Below are positions 8,326 to 16,810 of a stretch of 23,191 bases of DNA, piece after piece. The notes beneath the pieces were generated by a model. It saw nothing but the letters and a program-made list of their open reading frames with translations, ran no database searches and was not told the origin of the DNA. Numbering within the stretch: position 1 is the first letter of the stretch; each line of letters begins with the position of its first letter. A program made the translations under genes and the position numbers. Origin of the DNA: Amoebophilaceae bacterium (lineage in GTDB: Bacteria; Bacteroidota; Bacteroidia; Cytophagales; Amoebophilaceae); contig JALRAY010000009.1 of assembly GCA_023257955.1 (NCBI GenBank), positions 1 to 23,191 on the forward strand, in the 5' to 3' direction.

Positions 8326-8682
8326 ATAAGGTATTGTTTTAAAATAGGTGATGTAATTATTAATAACCTTGCTTCATACATAAGGAGCAATAGCTTCTAA
8401 AAAGCCATTTAGTCTTTAGGAGTTTAAAAATACGAAAAATCGAATTAGTCAGCCAAGCATCATCTTATAGAATAGGTAATACGCTCCACAATATGCAACC
8501 GTGCAACGATCTGAACATAGGATTTATATGGTCACTTTATGACATAATGACACCATTATACCGATGTCTAAAGTATTGGCACAGCTGTTGTCATAAAGAA
8601 AGGTTATTACGCTGCAAGGCGTACATGCGACAGACTATTACTAAACATTTAAACTTTACAACAACATAATAATTAACTAAAT
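8326..8682. promoter_or_regulatory. Divergent spacer, aminopeptidase / dnaK control region
   Basis: 357 bases between two divergent genes must hold both promoters, yet I see no clear Bacteroidota -33/-7 pair and no CIRCE-like heat-shock operator. Two things stand out. The 10-mer TAATAACCTT (8361-8370), 36 bases before the aminopeptidase start, is the exact inverse of AAGGTTATTA (8600-8609), 74 bases before dnaK. There is also a dyad around 8531-8551. I see no small gene or tRNA. Confidence 0.4.
8531..8551. promoter_or_regulatory. Possible operator dyad upstream of dnaK
   Basis: TTATGACATAA (8537-8547) is a perfect odd palindrome centred on A8542, flanked by GTCA (8531-8534) and TGAC (8548-8551). 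CTTTATGA within it recurs inverted as TCATAAAG at 8591-8598. It could bind a dimeric regulator of dnaK; there is no direct evidence. Confidence 0.25.
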
Positions 8683-10578
8683 ATGGGAAAAATAATAGGA
8701 ATTGATTTAGGAACCACCAACTCTTGTGTGGCCGTAATAGAAGGCAACCAACCAGTTGTATTAGCCAATAATGAAGGAAAACGTACGACACCATCCATAG
8801 TGGCGTTTCTCGGAGAAGGGGAAAGGAAGATAGGCAGTGCAGCCAAGCGTCAAGCGAGCATTAATCCAGATAATACCATAAGCTCTATTAAGCGGTTTAT
8901 GGGCAAAAAGCATAAAGACGTGCTATCAGCCATCAAAACAGTATCCTATAAGGTCGAGAAAGGAAATAACGACACGGTGGGTGTACGCATCGGAGATCGA
9001 TTGTACACACCTCAAGAGCTTTCTGCCATGATTTTGCAAAAAATGAAAACTACGGCTGAGGATTACTTAGGTACGACGGTTAAAGAAGCGGTTATCACCG
9101 TGCCAGCCTACTTCAATGATGCGGAACGACAAGCGACCAAAGAAGCAGGTAAAATAGCCGGCTTAGATGTGAAAAGGATTATCAACGAACCTACTGCAGC
9201 GGCTTTGGCTTATGGGCTCGATAAACAGCAGAAAGATATGAAGATCGCCGTCTTCGATTTAGGAGGAGGGACCTTTGATATCTCTATTCTAGAACTAGGT
9301 GGAGGCGTATTTGAAGTAAAATCTACCAATGGAGATGTTAACCTGGGAGGTGATAACTTTGATCAAAAGCTGATAGACTGGCTAGCGGATGTGTTTAAGA
9401 AAGAAGAAGGCGTAGATTTACGTAAAGATCCTACAGCACTACAAAGGCTGAAAGAAGCGGCAGAAAAAGCCAAAATGGAGCTTTCTGGTTCCGTGAGTAC
9501 AGAAGTGAACCTGCCATACATCACAGCCATAGATGGCGTACCTAAGCACTTGGTACAAAAAATCACCAGAACACAGTTTGAGCAATTGGTAGATGACTTA
9601 GTGAAACGTACATTGGAACCTTGTCGGCAAGCGATGCAAGATGCAGGGCTTACAGCAAGCGATATTGACGAAGTGATCCTAGTAGGGGGCTCCACAAGAA
9701 TCCCTAAAATTCAGGAAGAGGTTGAAAAATTCTTTAACAAAGCACCTTCCAAAGGCGTAAACCCAGATGAAGTGGTAGCAGTAGGGGCAGCCATTCAAGG
9801 CGGCGTGTTGACAGGAGAAGTAAAAGATATAGTCTTGCTAGACGTTATACCCCTTTCCTTTGGTATAGAAACCTTAGGAGGCGTGTCTACCAAGCTTATT
9901 GAAGCCAATACCACGATCCCTATTAAGAAATCCGAAACTTTCTCTACCGCAGCTGACAATCAGTCCTCCGTAGAAATACACATTTTGCAAGGGGAAAGAG
10001 CTATGGCTAGAGATAACCGAACAGTAGGTAAATTTCACTTAGATGGGATAGCACCCGCTCCAAGAGGCATTCCTCAAATAGAAGTATCCTTTGATATTGA
10101 TGCTAATGGAATCTTACACGTATCTGCGAAAGATAAAAGCACCGGCAAAGAGCAAAAAATACGGATTGAAGCATCTAGTGGTTTAACAGAAGAAGAAATC
10201 AAACGCATGAAAGAAGAAGCTGAAGCAAATGCAGAAGCAGATAAAAAAGAACGAGATGAAATAGAGAAACTCAATAAAGCGGAAGCGACTATCTTCAGTG
10301 CAGAAAAACAACTCAATGAGTTAAAAGACAAGTTGCCTGCCGAAACACGTACATCCATAGAAACGAACCTAGCAGAACTGAAGCAAGCACACGCAGCCAA
10401 AGACATCGCAGGTATCGATGCCGCTATGGGAAAAATAGATCGCTTGATGATTGACATGATGGGCGTAATGGCAGCACAGAACGCACAACAGCAAGGACAA
10501 GGGGCTGCTAATCCGCAAGCAGGAGATAGTCCGCAACCGGAAGAGCCCACAGAAGCAGAGTACGAAGAAGTAGAATAA
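8683..10578 (+). CDS. dnaK: Chaperone protein DnaK (Hsp70)
   Basis: The cytosolic Hsp70 chaperone, which cycles on and off unfolded chains using ATP with DnaJ and GrpE. At 631 residues it is full length. The ATPase domain has GIDLGTTNSC (6-15), VPAYFNDAERQATKEAG, the EPTAAALAYG stretch and DLGGGTFDIS. The hydrophobic linker VLLDVIPLS leads into the substrate-binding domain. The lid is Lys/Glu-rich, and the acidic tail ends EAEYEEVE, as in most bacterial DnaKs. The ATG at 8683 is preceded by an A/T-rich tract and no Shine-Dalgarno. No dnaJ or grpE is adjacent, so this is a single-gene unit closed by a strong terminator. Possible control dyads lie upstream. Confidence 0.98.
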   Translation: MGKIIGIDLGTTNSCVAVIEGNQPVVLANNEGKRTTPSIVAFLGEGERKIGSAAKRQASINPDNTISSIKRFMGKKHKDVLSAIKTVSYKVEKGNNDTVGVRIGDRLYTPQELSAMILQKMKTTAEDYLGTTVKEAVITVPAYFNDAERQATKEAGKIAGLDVKRIINEPTAAALAYGLDKQQKDMKIAVFDLGGGTFDISILELGGGVFEVKSTNGDVNLGGDNFDQKLIDWLADVFKKEEGVDLRKDPTALQRLKEAAEKAKMELSGSVSTEVNLPYITAIDGVPKHLVQKITRTQFEQLVDDLVKRTLEPCRQAMQDAGLTASDIDEVILVGGSTRIPKIQEEVEKFFNKAPSKGVNPDEVVAVGAAIQGGVLTGEVKDIVLLDVIPLSFGIETLGGVSTKLIEANTTIPIKKSETFSTAADNQSSVEIHILQGERAMARDNRTVGKFHLDGIAPAPRGIPQIEVSFDIDANGILHVSAKDKSTGKEQKIRIEASSGLTEEEIKRMKEEAEANAEADKKERDEIEKLNKAEATIFSAEKQLNELKDKLPAETRTSIETNLAELKQAHAAKDIAGIDAAMGKIDRLMIDMMGVMAAQNAQQQGQGAANPQAGDSPQPEEPTEAEYEEVE

Positions 10579-10594
10579 ATAATTAAGGCCTATA

Positions 10595-10629
10595 GAAAGC
10601 GCTGGATTTACTAGCGCTTTCTTATTTTT
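10595..10629 (+). terminator. Rho-independent terminator after dnaK
   Basis: GAAAGCGCT (10595-10603) and AGCGCTTTC (10613-10621) form a perfect 9-bp stem with a 9-base loop, followed by the T-rich run TTATTTTTGT. It begins 17 bases after the dnaK stop. Confidence 0.88.
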
Positions 10630-10703
10630 GTCCCCAACGTTACTGAATGGATGACCCATCAGTCGGATATAAGCTAATTAACTATTATTATTACCATAAC
10701 ATT

Positions 10704-11291
10704 ATGATGCAAACAATAGAGATTATAGGGTATAAAAGAGCAAATCTCAAAAAACAAGTCACGAAGCAATTAAGAAGCGAAGCCAATGTGCCGGGTGTGC
10801 TGTATGGGGGTGAGTCACAAATACACTTTTATACGCCTGTAGCACTGCTGAAACAACTGGTGTACACACCTCATCCACACTTTATAGACTTTAATTTAGA
10901 AGGCACCACCTACAAATGCATCCTGCAGGACGTGCAATACCACCCAGTAAGTGATATGATATTGCATATAGACCTGATGCAGATCTTTGACAATAAAAAA
11001 ATCAAAATGCTCATACCTACCGAATTGGTAGGCTCTGCACCAGGTGTCACGCAAGGCGGGAAACTCGTACATAAGCACAAAAAGCTATCTGTATCTGCCT
11101 ATCCCAAGTATATGCCTTCTAAAATAGAAGTCGATATTTCCACTTTAGAAGTAGGTCAGATGGCACGTATTTGTCACTTAAAGCCCGCAGAATATACCAT
11201 CTTAGCTCTGCCTAATACCCCCATTGCCGCTGTAGAAACTACACGTAGCTTGCGTGCCGCAGAGGCAGCCGCTACAGACAGTAAAAAGTAA
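10704..11291 (+). CDS. rplY: 50S ribosomal protein L25 / general stress protein Ctc
   Basis: This is the long (CTC/TL5) form of L25, which binds 5S rRNA in the large subunit. From ATG 10704 it has 195 residues. The N-terminal ~90 residues are the L25 RNA-binding domain (KKQVTKQLRSE, NVPGVLYGG). The rest is the beta-rich TL5 C-terminal domain (LVGSAPGVTQGGKL, then a VDISTLEVGQ stretch), with a short Ala/Lys tail. The frame extends upstream to an ATG at 10647, but those extra 19 residues are Tyr/Asn-rich and unlike the family. The MMQT start at 10704 or 10707 fits the fold and lies right after an AT-rich leader. Pth, a common neighbour of this gene, is absent; mltA follows 78 bases on, perhaps co-transcribed. 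Confidence 0.93.
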   Translation: MMQTIEIIGYKRANLKKQVTKQLRSEANVPGVLYGGESQIHFYTPVALLKQLVYTPHPHFIDFNLEGTTYKCILQDVQYHPVSDMILHIDLMQIFDNKKIKMLIPTELVGSAPGVTQGGKLVHKHKKLSVSAYPKYMPSKIEVDISTLEVGQMARICHLKPAEYTILALPNTPIAAVETTRSLRAAEAAATDSKK

Positions 11292-11369
11292 TCAAGGGGA
11301 ATCATCCATATGCTTAAAAACGCTTTTAAAGCCGATACAGGTGTGGTAATTACATGTCGGACTAGCGCC

Positions 11370-12443
11370 ATGTTCAAGCTTATTGTTATCATTCTTTCCG
11401 TATTATTCACATCTTGCGCTCGCCCAACGCATCTCGGACAGCAATATCTGGATGGTCGCTTTGGTAAGCATGTGTTACATAAAGTCAAGAAGCCCAAAAC
11501 GGATAAGCCCAAAGACTATGCTGGATTTAAAGAACAGCTTGCGCAGGTTCAACAATCGGAATTAGGAAATGCATACGAAGGATTATATACCAAAGTATTG
11601 GCTTGGCATGCTGATGGCGGCGTGCCGGAAAATTTACCGCATTATGGAATTACGGTGGAACAAATAGGAGGTGCAGATCGTTATGGCAATGTACTTATTA
11701 CGGGGTATTATTCACCCGTACTTACCATGAGTAAACAGCCAACAGAAAAATATATGTATCCAGTGCACCGAAAGCCTGATCCAGAAGATGCGGATTGCGA
11801 TGATAAATATCCAACGCGCGCAGAAGTTTATGCAGGCGCTTTACAAGGGAAGCAATTGGAGCTGGGCTATAGCGCATCTTTGCTGGATATTTTTTTGATG
11901 GAAGTGCAAGGATCAGGCTTTGTCAAATTTACTGATAGCGATGAGTTGGTGTATTTTGCTTATGCTGGCAAAAATGGACATCCGTATGTAAGTATCGGCA
12001 AAGTGCTTATTGAGCGTAATGAAATCGCTAAGGAAGACATGTCAGTACAAGCCATTCGCGCATGGGCAGCACAGCAAGATGAAGCGACATTAATGGAATT
12101 GCTGACTCAAAATTCATCATACGTTTTCTTCGCGCTTCAAGAAAAACACGATGTGTTGGGGACTGCTAAAATACCGTTACTAGCGTATGGAGCCGTTGCT
12201 GCTGATCGGGAATATTTGCCTATGGGATCTGTATTACTAGCCGAAGTTCCGCAGATTGATGAAACGGGTAATTGGACTGGCGAACATATCTTAAACCTAC
12301 TTACAGTGCTAGATACAGGTGGCGCCATTAAAGGCAACCACATTGATTTGTATTGCGGTATAGGAGAACTTGCAGGCGCTCATGCAGGCTATCTGAAACA
12401 TTATGGCAGGGTTTGGTGCTTGCATGCCGATGCAGGCAGTTAA
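11370..12443 (+). CDS. mltA: Membrane-bound lytic murein transglycosylase A (lipoprotein)
   Basis: A periplasmic, lipid-anchored enzyme that cuts the MurNAc-GlcNAc bond of peptidoglycan to leave 1,6-anhydroMurNAc ends. I start it at ATG 11370, giving 357 residues; from there the product begins MFKLIVIILSVLFTSC, a short signal peptide with a lipobox and Cys16. An ATG at 11310 would add 20 residues and bury the signal. Family motifs are clear: ITGYYSPVL with YPVHRKP, LDIFLMEVQGSGFVKF, MGSVLLAEVP, and the 3D-domain core LDTGGAIKGNHIDLY. The first Asp of that core (residue 315) is the likely catalytic acid by comparison with E. coli MltA. Its presence, with glmS in the same window, argues that some murein turnover remains. 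oppA begins 92 bases downstream. Confidence 0.92.
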   Translation: MFKLIVIILSVLFTSCARPTHLGQQYLDGRFGKHVLHKVKKPKTDKPKDYAGFKEQLAQVQQSELGNAYEGLYTKVLAWHADGGVPENLPHYGITVEQIGGADRYGNVLITGYYSPVLTMSKQPTEKYMYPVHRKPDPEDADCDDKYPTRAEVYAGALQGKQLELGYSASLLDIFLMEVQGSGFVKFTDSDELVYFAYAGKNGHPYVSIGKVLIERNEIAKEDMSVQAIRAWAAQQDEATLMELLTQNSSYVFFALQEKHDVLGTAKIPLLAYGAVAADREYLPMGSVLLAEVPQIDETGNWTGEHILNLLTVLDTGGAIKGNHIDLYCGIGELAGAHAGYLKHYGRVWCLHADAGS

Positions 12444-12535
12444 GCTATTTTATTTATCTTTTCACAGCGAATGGAAGATGTGATGTCCTTGGGAATTTTA
12501 TAATAATTCATAATAACATAAATAAAAACATAGTC

Positions 12536-14317
12536 ATGAAAAGAAGCAGTTTACTTATCAGCAGTGTTGTACTAGCACTCATCATTGTATTTTTTTATCA
12601 GAGAAACAATAAGCCTACAGCAGTGGTTGGAGAAAAAGTATTGGCAATGGCCAATGAATCTGTCATTAAAGGCATGGATCCCGTGCGCGCAGAAGACGCA
12701 TATATGGCACGAGAAGTGTCCAAAGTATATGAAGGCTTAATGGAGTTTCATTACTTAAAAAGACCTTTTGAGCTAAGTCCCAATTTGGCAGCTGAAATGC
12801 CTACAGTATCAGAAGATCAACTGGTGTATACCTTTAAGATTCGTGAAGGCGTCGTATTTCAAGATGATGCATGCTTCAAGGATAAAAAGGGAAGAGAATT
12901 AACCGCTGCGGATTTTGTATACGCGCTTAAACGAATAGCAGATCCCAAGATACAATCAAGTGGTTTTTGGTTAGTGGATGGTAGAATAAAAGGCCTCAAT
13001 GAATGGAGAGAGCACAATGAAACTACTGATACTGTTGACTATGATCAAGAAATAGAAGGGTTAAAGGCACTAGATAAGTATACCTTACAAATTACCCTGA
13101 CTGCACCCTACCCTCAAATTCTATACGCATTAACGATGCCCCAATCTTTTGTGGTGGCGCATGAAGCCGTATCTTATTACGGAGCTGATTTCATGAATCA
13201 TCCTGTAGGTACAGGCCCATATGTCCTCAAAAACTTCAGCATGCAAGATTCCACACTTGTTTATCACAAAAATCCTACCTTTAGAGATAAATTTTTTCCT
13301 ACCGAAGCATCCGATGAATACCAATACATGCTGGATGAGTATGCAGGTAAAAAACTTCCTTTTGTAGATAAAATCGTTGTCTCTATCCTTCCAGAAGTGC
13401 ATCCAAGATGGCTACAGTTCCAGGGCGGACAAATAGATACGATAGAAGTTAGTAAAACCAAGCTTGCTACGGAAGTATTCGTAGAAGGTGGTTTGCCGGC
13501 AGAGCTTCAAAAGCAGGAAGTGCAATTATTCGCTTCGCCTTCAGTTGAAACAAGCTATATCGTCTTTAACGTAGAGCATCCTGTCTTCAAAGACAATCTA
13601 AAATTACGGCAAGCTATATCGCTGGCATTTGATGCTGTCGGCTATAACGAATTGTTCTTTAATTCGAAAGCTATAGCTGCGCAATCAACGATTCCTCCGG
13701 GACTTGCTGGCTACAAAGCAGATTACAAAAATCCTTATTTGACCTATAATCTTCCTAAAGCTAAACAGTACTTGGCTGAAGCTGGATATCCAGAAGGTAA
13801 AGGATTACCCATAATTACCATGGATATAGCTTCTACCACAGATCATAAACAAAAAGGAGAGTTTTTTCAGAGATGTATGGCTCAAATAGGCATTCGTGTG
13901 CAACTGGTAGAAAATCTTTTCCCTGTCTTGCTCAATAAAAGATTACAAAAATCTACTATGCTACATACTTTGACCTGGAGTGGTGATTATCCGGATGCCG
14001 AAAACTTTTTACAGTTGTTTTATGGTCCTATACAGCCCAGTGGCCTCGGATCTAATATTCACCATAACGTGTTCGATGCTTTATATAAGAAAGCCAGCAT
14101 CTTGCAAGATTCTTCTGTTAGAACCGAACTCTATGAGCAGATGAACCAAATAGTAGCAGAGTATGTCCCTGCTATCTATACAACACATCCATTGCATGTT
14201 TCCTTGCAACATAGTTGGTTAAAAAATTACTGTTGGTCTAGCTTCCATTACGGTACAGAGTTATACTGGGATATAGATGTGGATAAGAAGCAAGATATGA
14301 TCACTAGTTTTAAGTAA
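12536..14317 (+). CDS. oppA: Oligopeptide ABC transporter, substrate-binding protein OppA
   Basis: The family 5 extracellular solute-binding protein that captures peptides and delivers them to OppBC. From ATG 12536 it has 593 residues; an upstream ATG at 12353 overlaps mltA and adds unrelated sequence. Residues 5-21 are a single hydrophobic helix (SSLLISSVVLALIIVFF) followed by YQRNN. There is no lipobox cysteine, so it is probably held by an uncleaved membrane helix rather than by lipid. The family core follows: GMDPVRAEDAYMAREV, YEGLMEF, then PVGTGPYVLKNF and LRQAISLAFD. The rest of the transporter begins 2.5 kb downstream, after two intervening genes. Peptide as the substrate is inferred from family and neighbours. 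Confidence 0.92.
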   Translation: MKRSSLLISSVVLALIIVFFYQRNNKPTAVVGEKVLAMANESVIKGMDPVRAEDAYMAREVSKVYEGLMEFHYLKRPFELSPNLAAEMPTVSEDQLVYTFKIREGVVFQDDACFKDKKGRELTAADFVYALKRIADPKIQSSGFWLVDGRIKGLNEWREHNETTDTVDYDQEIEGLKALDKYTLQITLTAPYPQILYALTMPQSFVVAHEAVSYYGADFMNHPVGTGPYVLKNFSMQDSTLVYHKNPTFRDKFFPTEASDEYQYMLDEYAGKKLPFVDKIVVSILPEVHPRWLQFQGGQIDTIEVSKTKLATEVFVEGGLPAELQKQEVQLFASPSVETSYIVFNVEHPVFKDNLKLRQAISLAFDAVGYNELFFNSKAIAAQSTIPPGLAGYKADYKNPYLTYNLPKAKQYLAEAGYPEGKGLPIITMDIASTTDHKQKGEFFQRCMAQIGIRVQLVENLFPVLLNKRLQKSTMLHTLTWSGDYPDAENFLQLFYGPIQPSGLGSNIHHNVFDALYKKASILQDSSVRTELYEQMNQIVAEYVPAIYTTHPLHVSLQHSWLKNYCWSSFHYGTELYWDIDVDKKQDMITSFK

Positions 14318-14377
14318 ACCAAGTAAACTACTTGAAAATATAAGATAAGAAATACGGCAACATCCAAAAATATTCAT

Positions 14378-15865
14378 ATGAAATTCATATTAAACTTACT
14401 GAAACTGCATAAGCACTTAAAACAGTCTGTAAAGTATATATTAAGTTTACTACTCATTACGATTGTTATGAGTAATGGGGGGCAGCAAAACTCAGAGTTG
14501 AGTGCAGCCCTTTCTGAACTTGGCTTCAATGGTAGATCGCTAGCTAATGGGCAAAAAATTTCAGCTTCAGAAGAACAAGAAGCTTTTATAGCCACTTTAT
14601 TCATTGCAGAACATCTTCATCCTCAACAACTTTGGAATGACTTTCATGCTATGGGAGGTATACATAATGCAGAAGTATTAATCAAAACAATACATCAGTG
14701 CCTCAACCAATCTGTTAAAAAGGAGGGAGGGATAAACCTTTCATATTTGAGAAACCATTTTTTGCTAGGGATGGACAAAAAAGATATTATAGACTGGGTT
14801 GTATACACAACCCAAAAAGCTTTTAATAGACAACCAGGAAGAGAAAGAAATGAGCTACCAGATCAGCTAGCACTAACTCAACGTAAGGCAATGTATTTAC
14901 AAGAAGTCAGAAACCTAGGTGTAATAGAACGTATACTGCCTCAGCGTAAAGTTTATGATGCCACTTTGATTATGGGAGCTTCTAGAGTTGGTGTTTTAGC
15001 GAGAATAGCTGATTATAAGTTTATAGTTAATAGACATGATATTCAAATAGATGGACCTATTTATCTGTTAGCTGGTTCAAGAGAGTTATGGGCAGAGATA
15101 GATGGTATTTCACCGGAAATATATGCCAAGCTCATACAAGTCATAAAAGAGAACAAAGACATTGATTCCATAGAAGCTGTACTACTTAATGAAAGTAATG
15201 ACTACATAATAAATGAAGGGAAAGATTATATGCAAAAGCTAGCACATGATACAGGAATTCAACTCAAAGAAAAGACACCGTTTATTAGATACACTTCCAA
15301 AGAAACAATACCAATAGGACGATACCCTGATAGAACATATGCTTCTTATGTATGTGAAAATGGAAAAAAGCTTACAGAAACGTTAATGGCCAAAAATTTG
15401 ATAGAGACTTTCTTTCCTGAAATTTTGTTCAAAATGATTGATACAACGCATTCGGAAGAACAAGCAAGACCGACCACAGAGTCTACAATACAAGATTTTT
15501 TTGCATTACTAGTAACCTCTATTAAAAGTGGGCATTTAAGAGGTAAAAAAGATATTTATATTCTAATGCAAAGTAATAATCCGTATGTTGAAAGACAAGC
15601 TTTAGTTGCGCAGCGAACTATAGAAGAGATGATGGAAAAGGAAAATTTGAGTAATATAAATATACATATCGATGGGGTAGGATTCAGCTGCAAGCAAGAT
15701 CCTTCACGCATCCAGTCAGAACTCGCTGCTTTAATAGTAGAGCGTTATAAAACGGCTATACAAAAAAAAGTTATTGTACCCAAAAGAGATATCACAGATT
15801 TATTATTTCAAACAAGAAAGGTTGTTGCTGATATTCCTGCTATGCCTAGTTTGACAACAGATTAA
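14378..15865 (+). CDS. Unrecognised anchored or exported protein, possible DUF218-like fold
   Basis: 495 residues, placed between oppA and a dead SDR gene, 60 bases after oppA. Residues ~20-32 (YILSLLLITIVMS) are a hydrophobic segment after a Lys-rich start: a signal peptide or anchor. I cannot name the family. Three blocks suggest an alpha/beta nucleotide-fold-like domain: YDATLIMGASRVGVLARI (193-210), GPIYLLAGSRELWAEIDG (226-243), and IYILMQSNNPYVERQALVAQ (393-412). This order (strand-loop, then LLAG, then a late strand with PYVxRQA) recalls the DUF218/SanA-YdcF/ElyC group, but only weakly, and I treat it as a guess. Arg is mostly AGA (about two thirds of codons), unlike mfd. That may mean later acquisition or weak selection. 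The frame is intact, so it is probably a real gene. Confidence 0.7.
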   Translation: MKFILNLLKLHKHLKQSVKYILSLLLITIVMSNGGQQNSELSAALSELGFNGRSLANGQKISASEEQEAFIATLFIAEHLHPQQLWNDFHAMGGIHNAEVLIKTIHQCLNQSVKKEGGINLSYLRNHFLLGMDKKDIIDWVVYTTQKAFNRQPGRERNELPDQLALTQRKAMYLQEVRNLGVIERILPQRKVYDATLIMGASRVGVLARIADYKFIVNRHDIQIDGPIYLLAGSRELWAEIDGISPEIYAKLIQVIKENKDIDSIEAVLLNESNDYIINEGKDYMQKLAHDTGIQLKEKTPFIRYTSKETIPIGRYPDRTYASYVCENGKKLTETLMAKNLIETFFPEILFKMIDTTHSEEQARPTTESTIQDFFALLVTSIKSGHLRGKKDIYILMQSNNPYVERQALVAQRTIEEMMEKENLSNINIHIDGVGFSCKQDPSRIQSELAALIVERYKTAIQKKVIVPKRDITDLLFQTRKVVADIPAMPSLTTD

Positions 15866-16018
15866 AAAATGAGAGTTCTTTCATAAAAGCATAGATTGCT
15901 GCTGTCACTCAAGGGCACCTCAAAATCATCATCTTTTTATAATGTTAGTATCTAGTGTAAACTCAATACACGCATTCTTATACGCATATTTATTGCTATT
16001 TCAGCGGCTGAAAGTTAT

Positions 16019-16761
16019 ATGCATAACAAGAAAATTGTACTTGTTACAGGTGCATCTTCTGGAATAGATGAGGCCTTGGTACGCGAGTTAGCAAACAGTG
16101 ATTGGATGCTTATCGGCCCTGCTCGTTCAACAGAAAAATTAATGAACCTCAAAAATGAACTAAGTGCTTCATTTATACCTATTACATGTGATATATCCGA
16201 TAAGGCTGATATTCGTAGGGCTTACCAAAGTATCCTTGATAACGGGATTTTTCCGACTCTTTTCTTTTTAAATGCGGGTATAGCTGGTGAAAAAGCTCTT
16301 GAAAAGCCGGAATCATTTACAGTTGAATGCATAAACGCGTCATGGTGGTTAATTATTTTGGAGTTTTGACGTTTGTGGAATGTTTTGAAAAACAGTATCT
16401 TCAAAATTGTGGAGCTCATTTTATTGCCACAAGTTCGGTGAATGCGATTTTTGCACCTCCTGCAGGAAGTGCTTATGCTGCATCGAAAGCGGCTATTTCA
16501 AAAGCCTTTGAAGGTTTATCATTAACGTATTTTGGGAGAAACTTGCTATTCTCCTCCATCTATCCGGGGCCTGTAGCAACAGCGGGTTTGAAGGGGCATG
16601 CTCCCTTTACATGGAGCGCAGCAAAAATGGCAAAGTATATGTGTAAGTTCTCTGAAGCAAAAAAGAAACGAGGGCACCCCTCTTTGTTCTACTACATTAT
16701 TTGTCACTTATTACGTGTGCTTCCTGATAGGCTTGTTAGGCATATATTGAAAAAGATATAA
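16019..16761 (+). pseudogene. Short-chain dehydrogenase/reductase, frameshifted
   Basis: An NAD(P)-dependent SDR split in two. The first part starts at ATG 16019 (KKIVLVTGASSGIDEALV, LFFLNAGIAG) and leaves frame near residue 103. The second resumes at about 16327 (MHKRVMVVNYFG, FIATSSVNAIFAPP, YAASKAA, SIYPGPVATAG). Adding one A to the GAA-TGC junction at ~16325-16327 gives SFTVE-MHKRVMVVNYFG, a normal SDR order, so a one-base loss explains the break. The active-site Ser and Tyr-Lys are present in the second part. Separately, the third Gly of the TGxxxGxG cofactor loop is Asp17 (GAT at 16067), a second lesion one base from Gly. Both point to a dead gene. It lies 49 bases before oppB, inside the opp cluster. 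Confidence 0.88.
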
Positions 16762-16810
16762 TACCCTCGGATGCTTCCCATAATATGCGTTGCCTCCTTA
16801 TGCTAATTCT

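Noticed and set aside
10074..10550. 158-codon minus-strand frame opposite dnaK, rich in Ser, Ala and Cys
   Set aside because: Mirror of the Ala/Glu/Lys-rich DnaK lid; not an independent gene.
14320..14334. CAAGTA-AAC-TACTTG hairpin after oppA
   Set aside because: Short stem, 3-base loop and no T run; too weak to call a terminator or attenuator.
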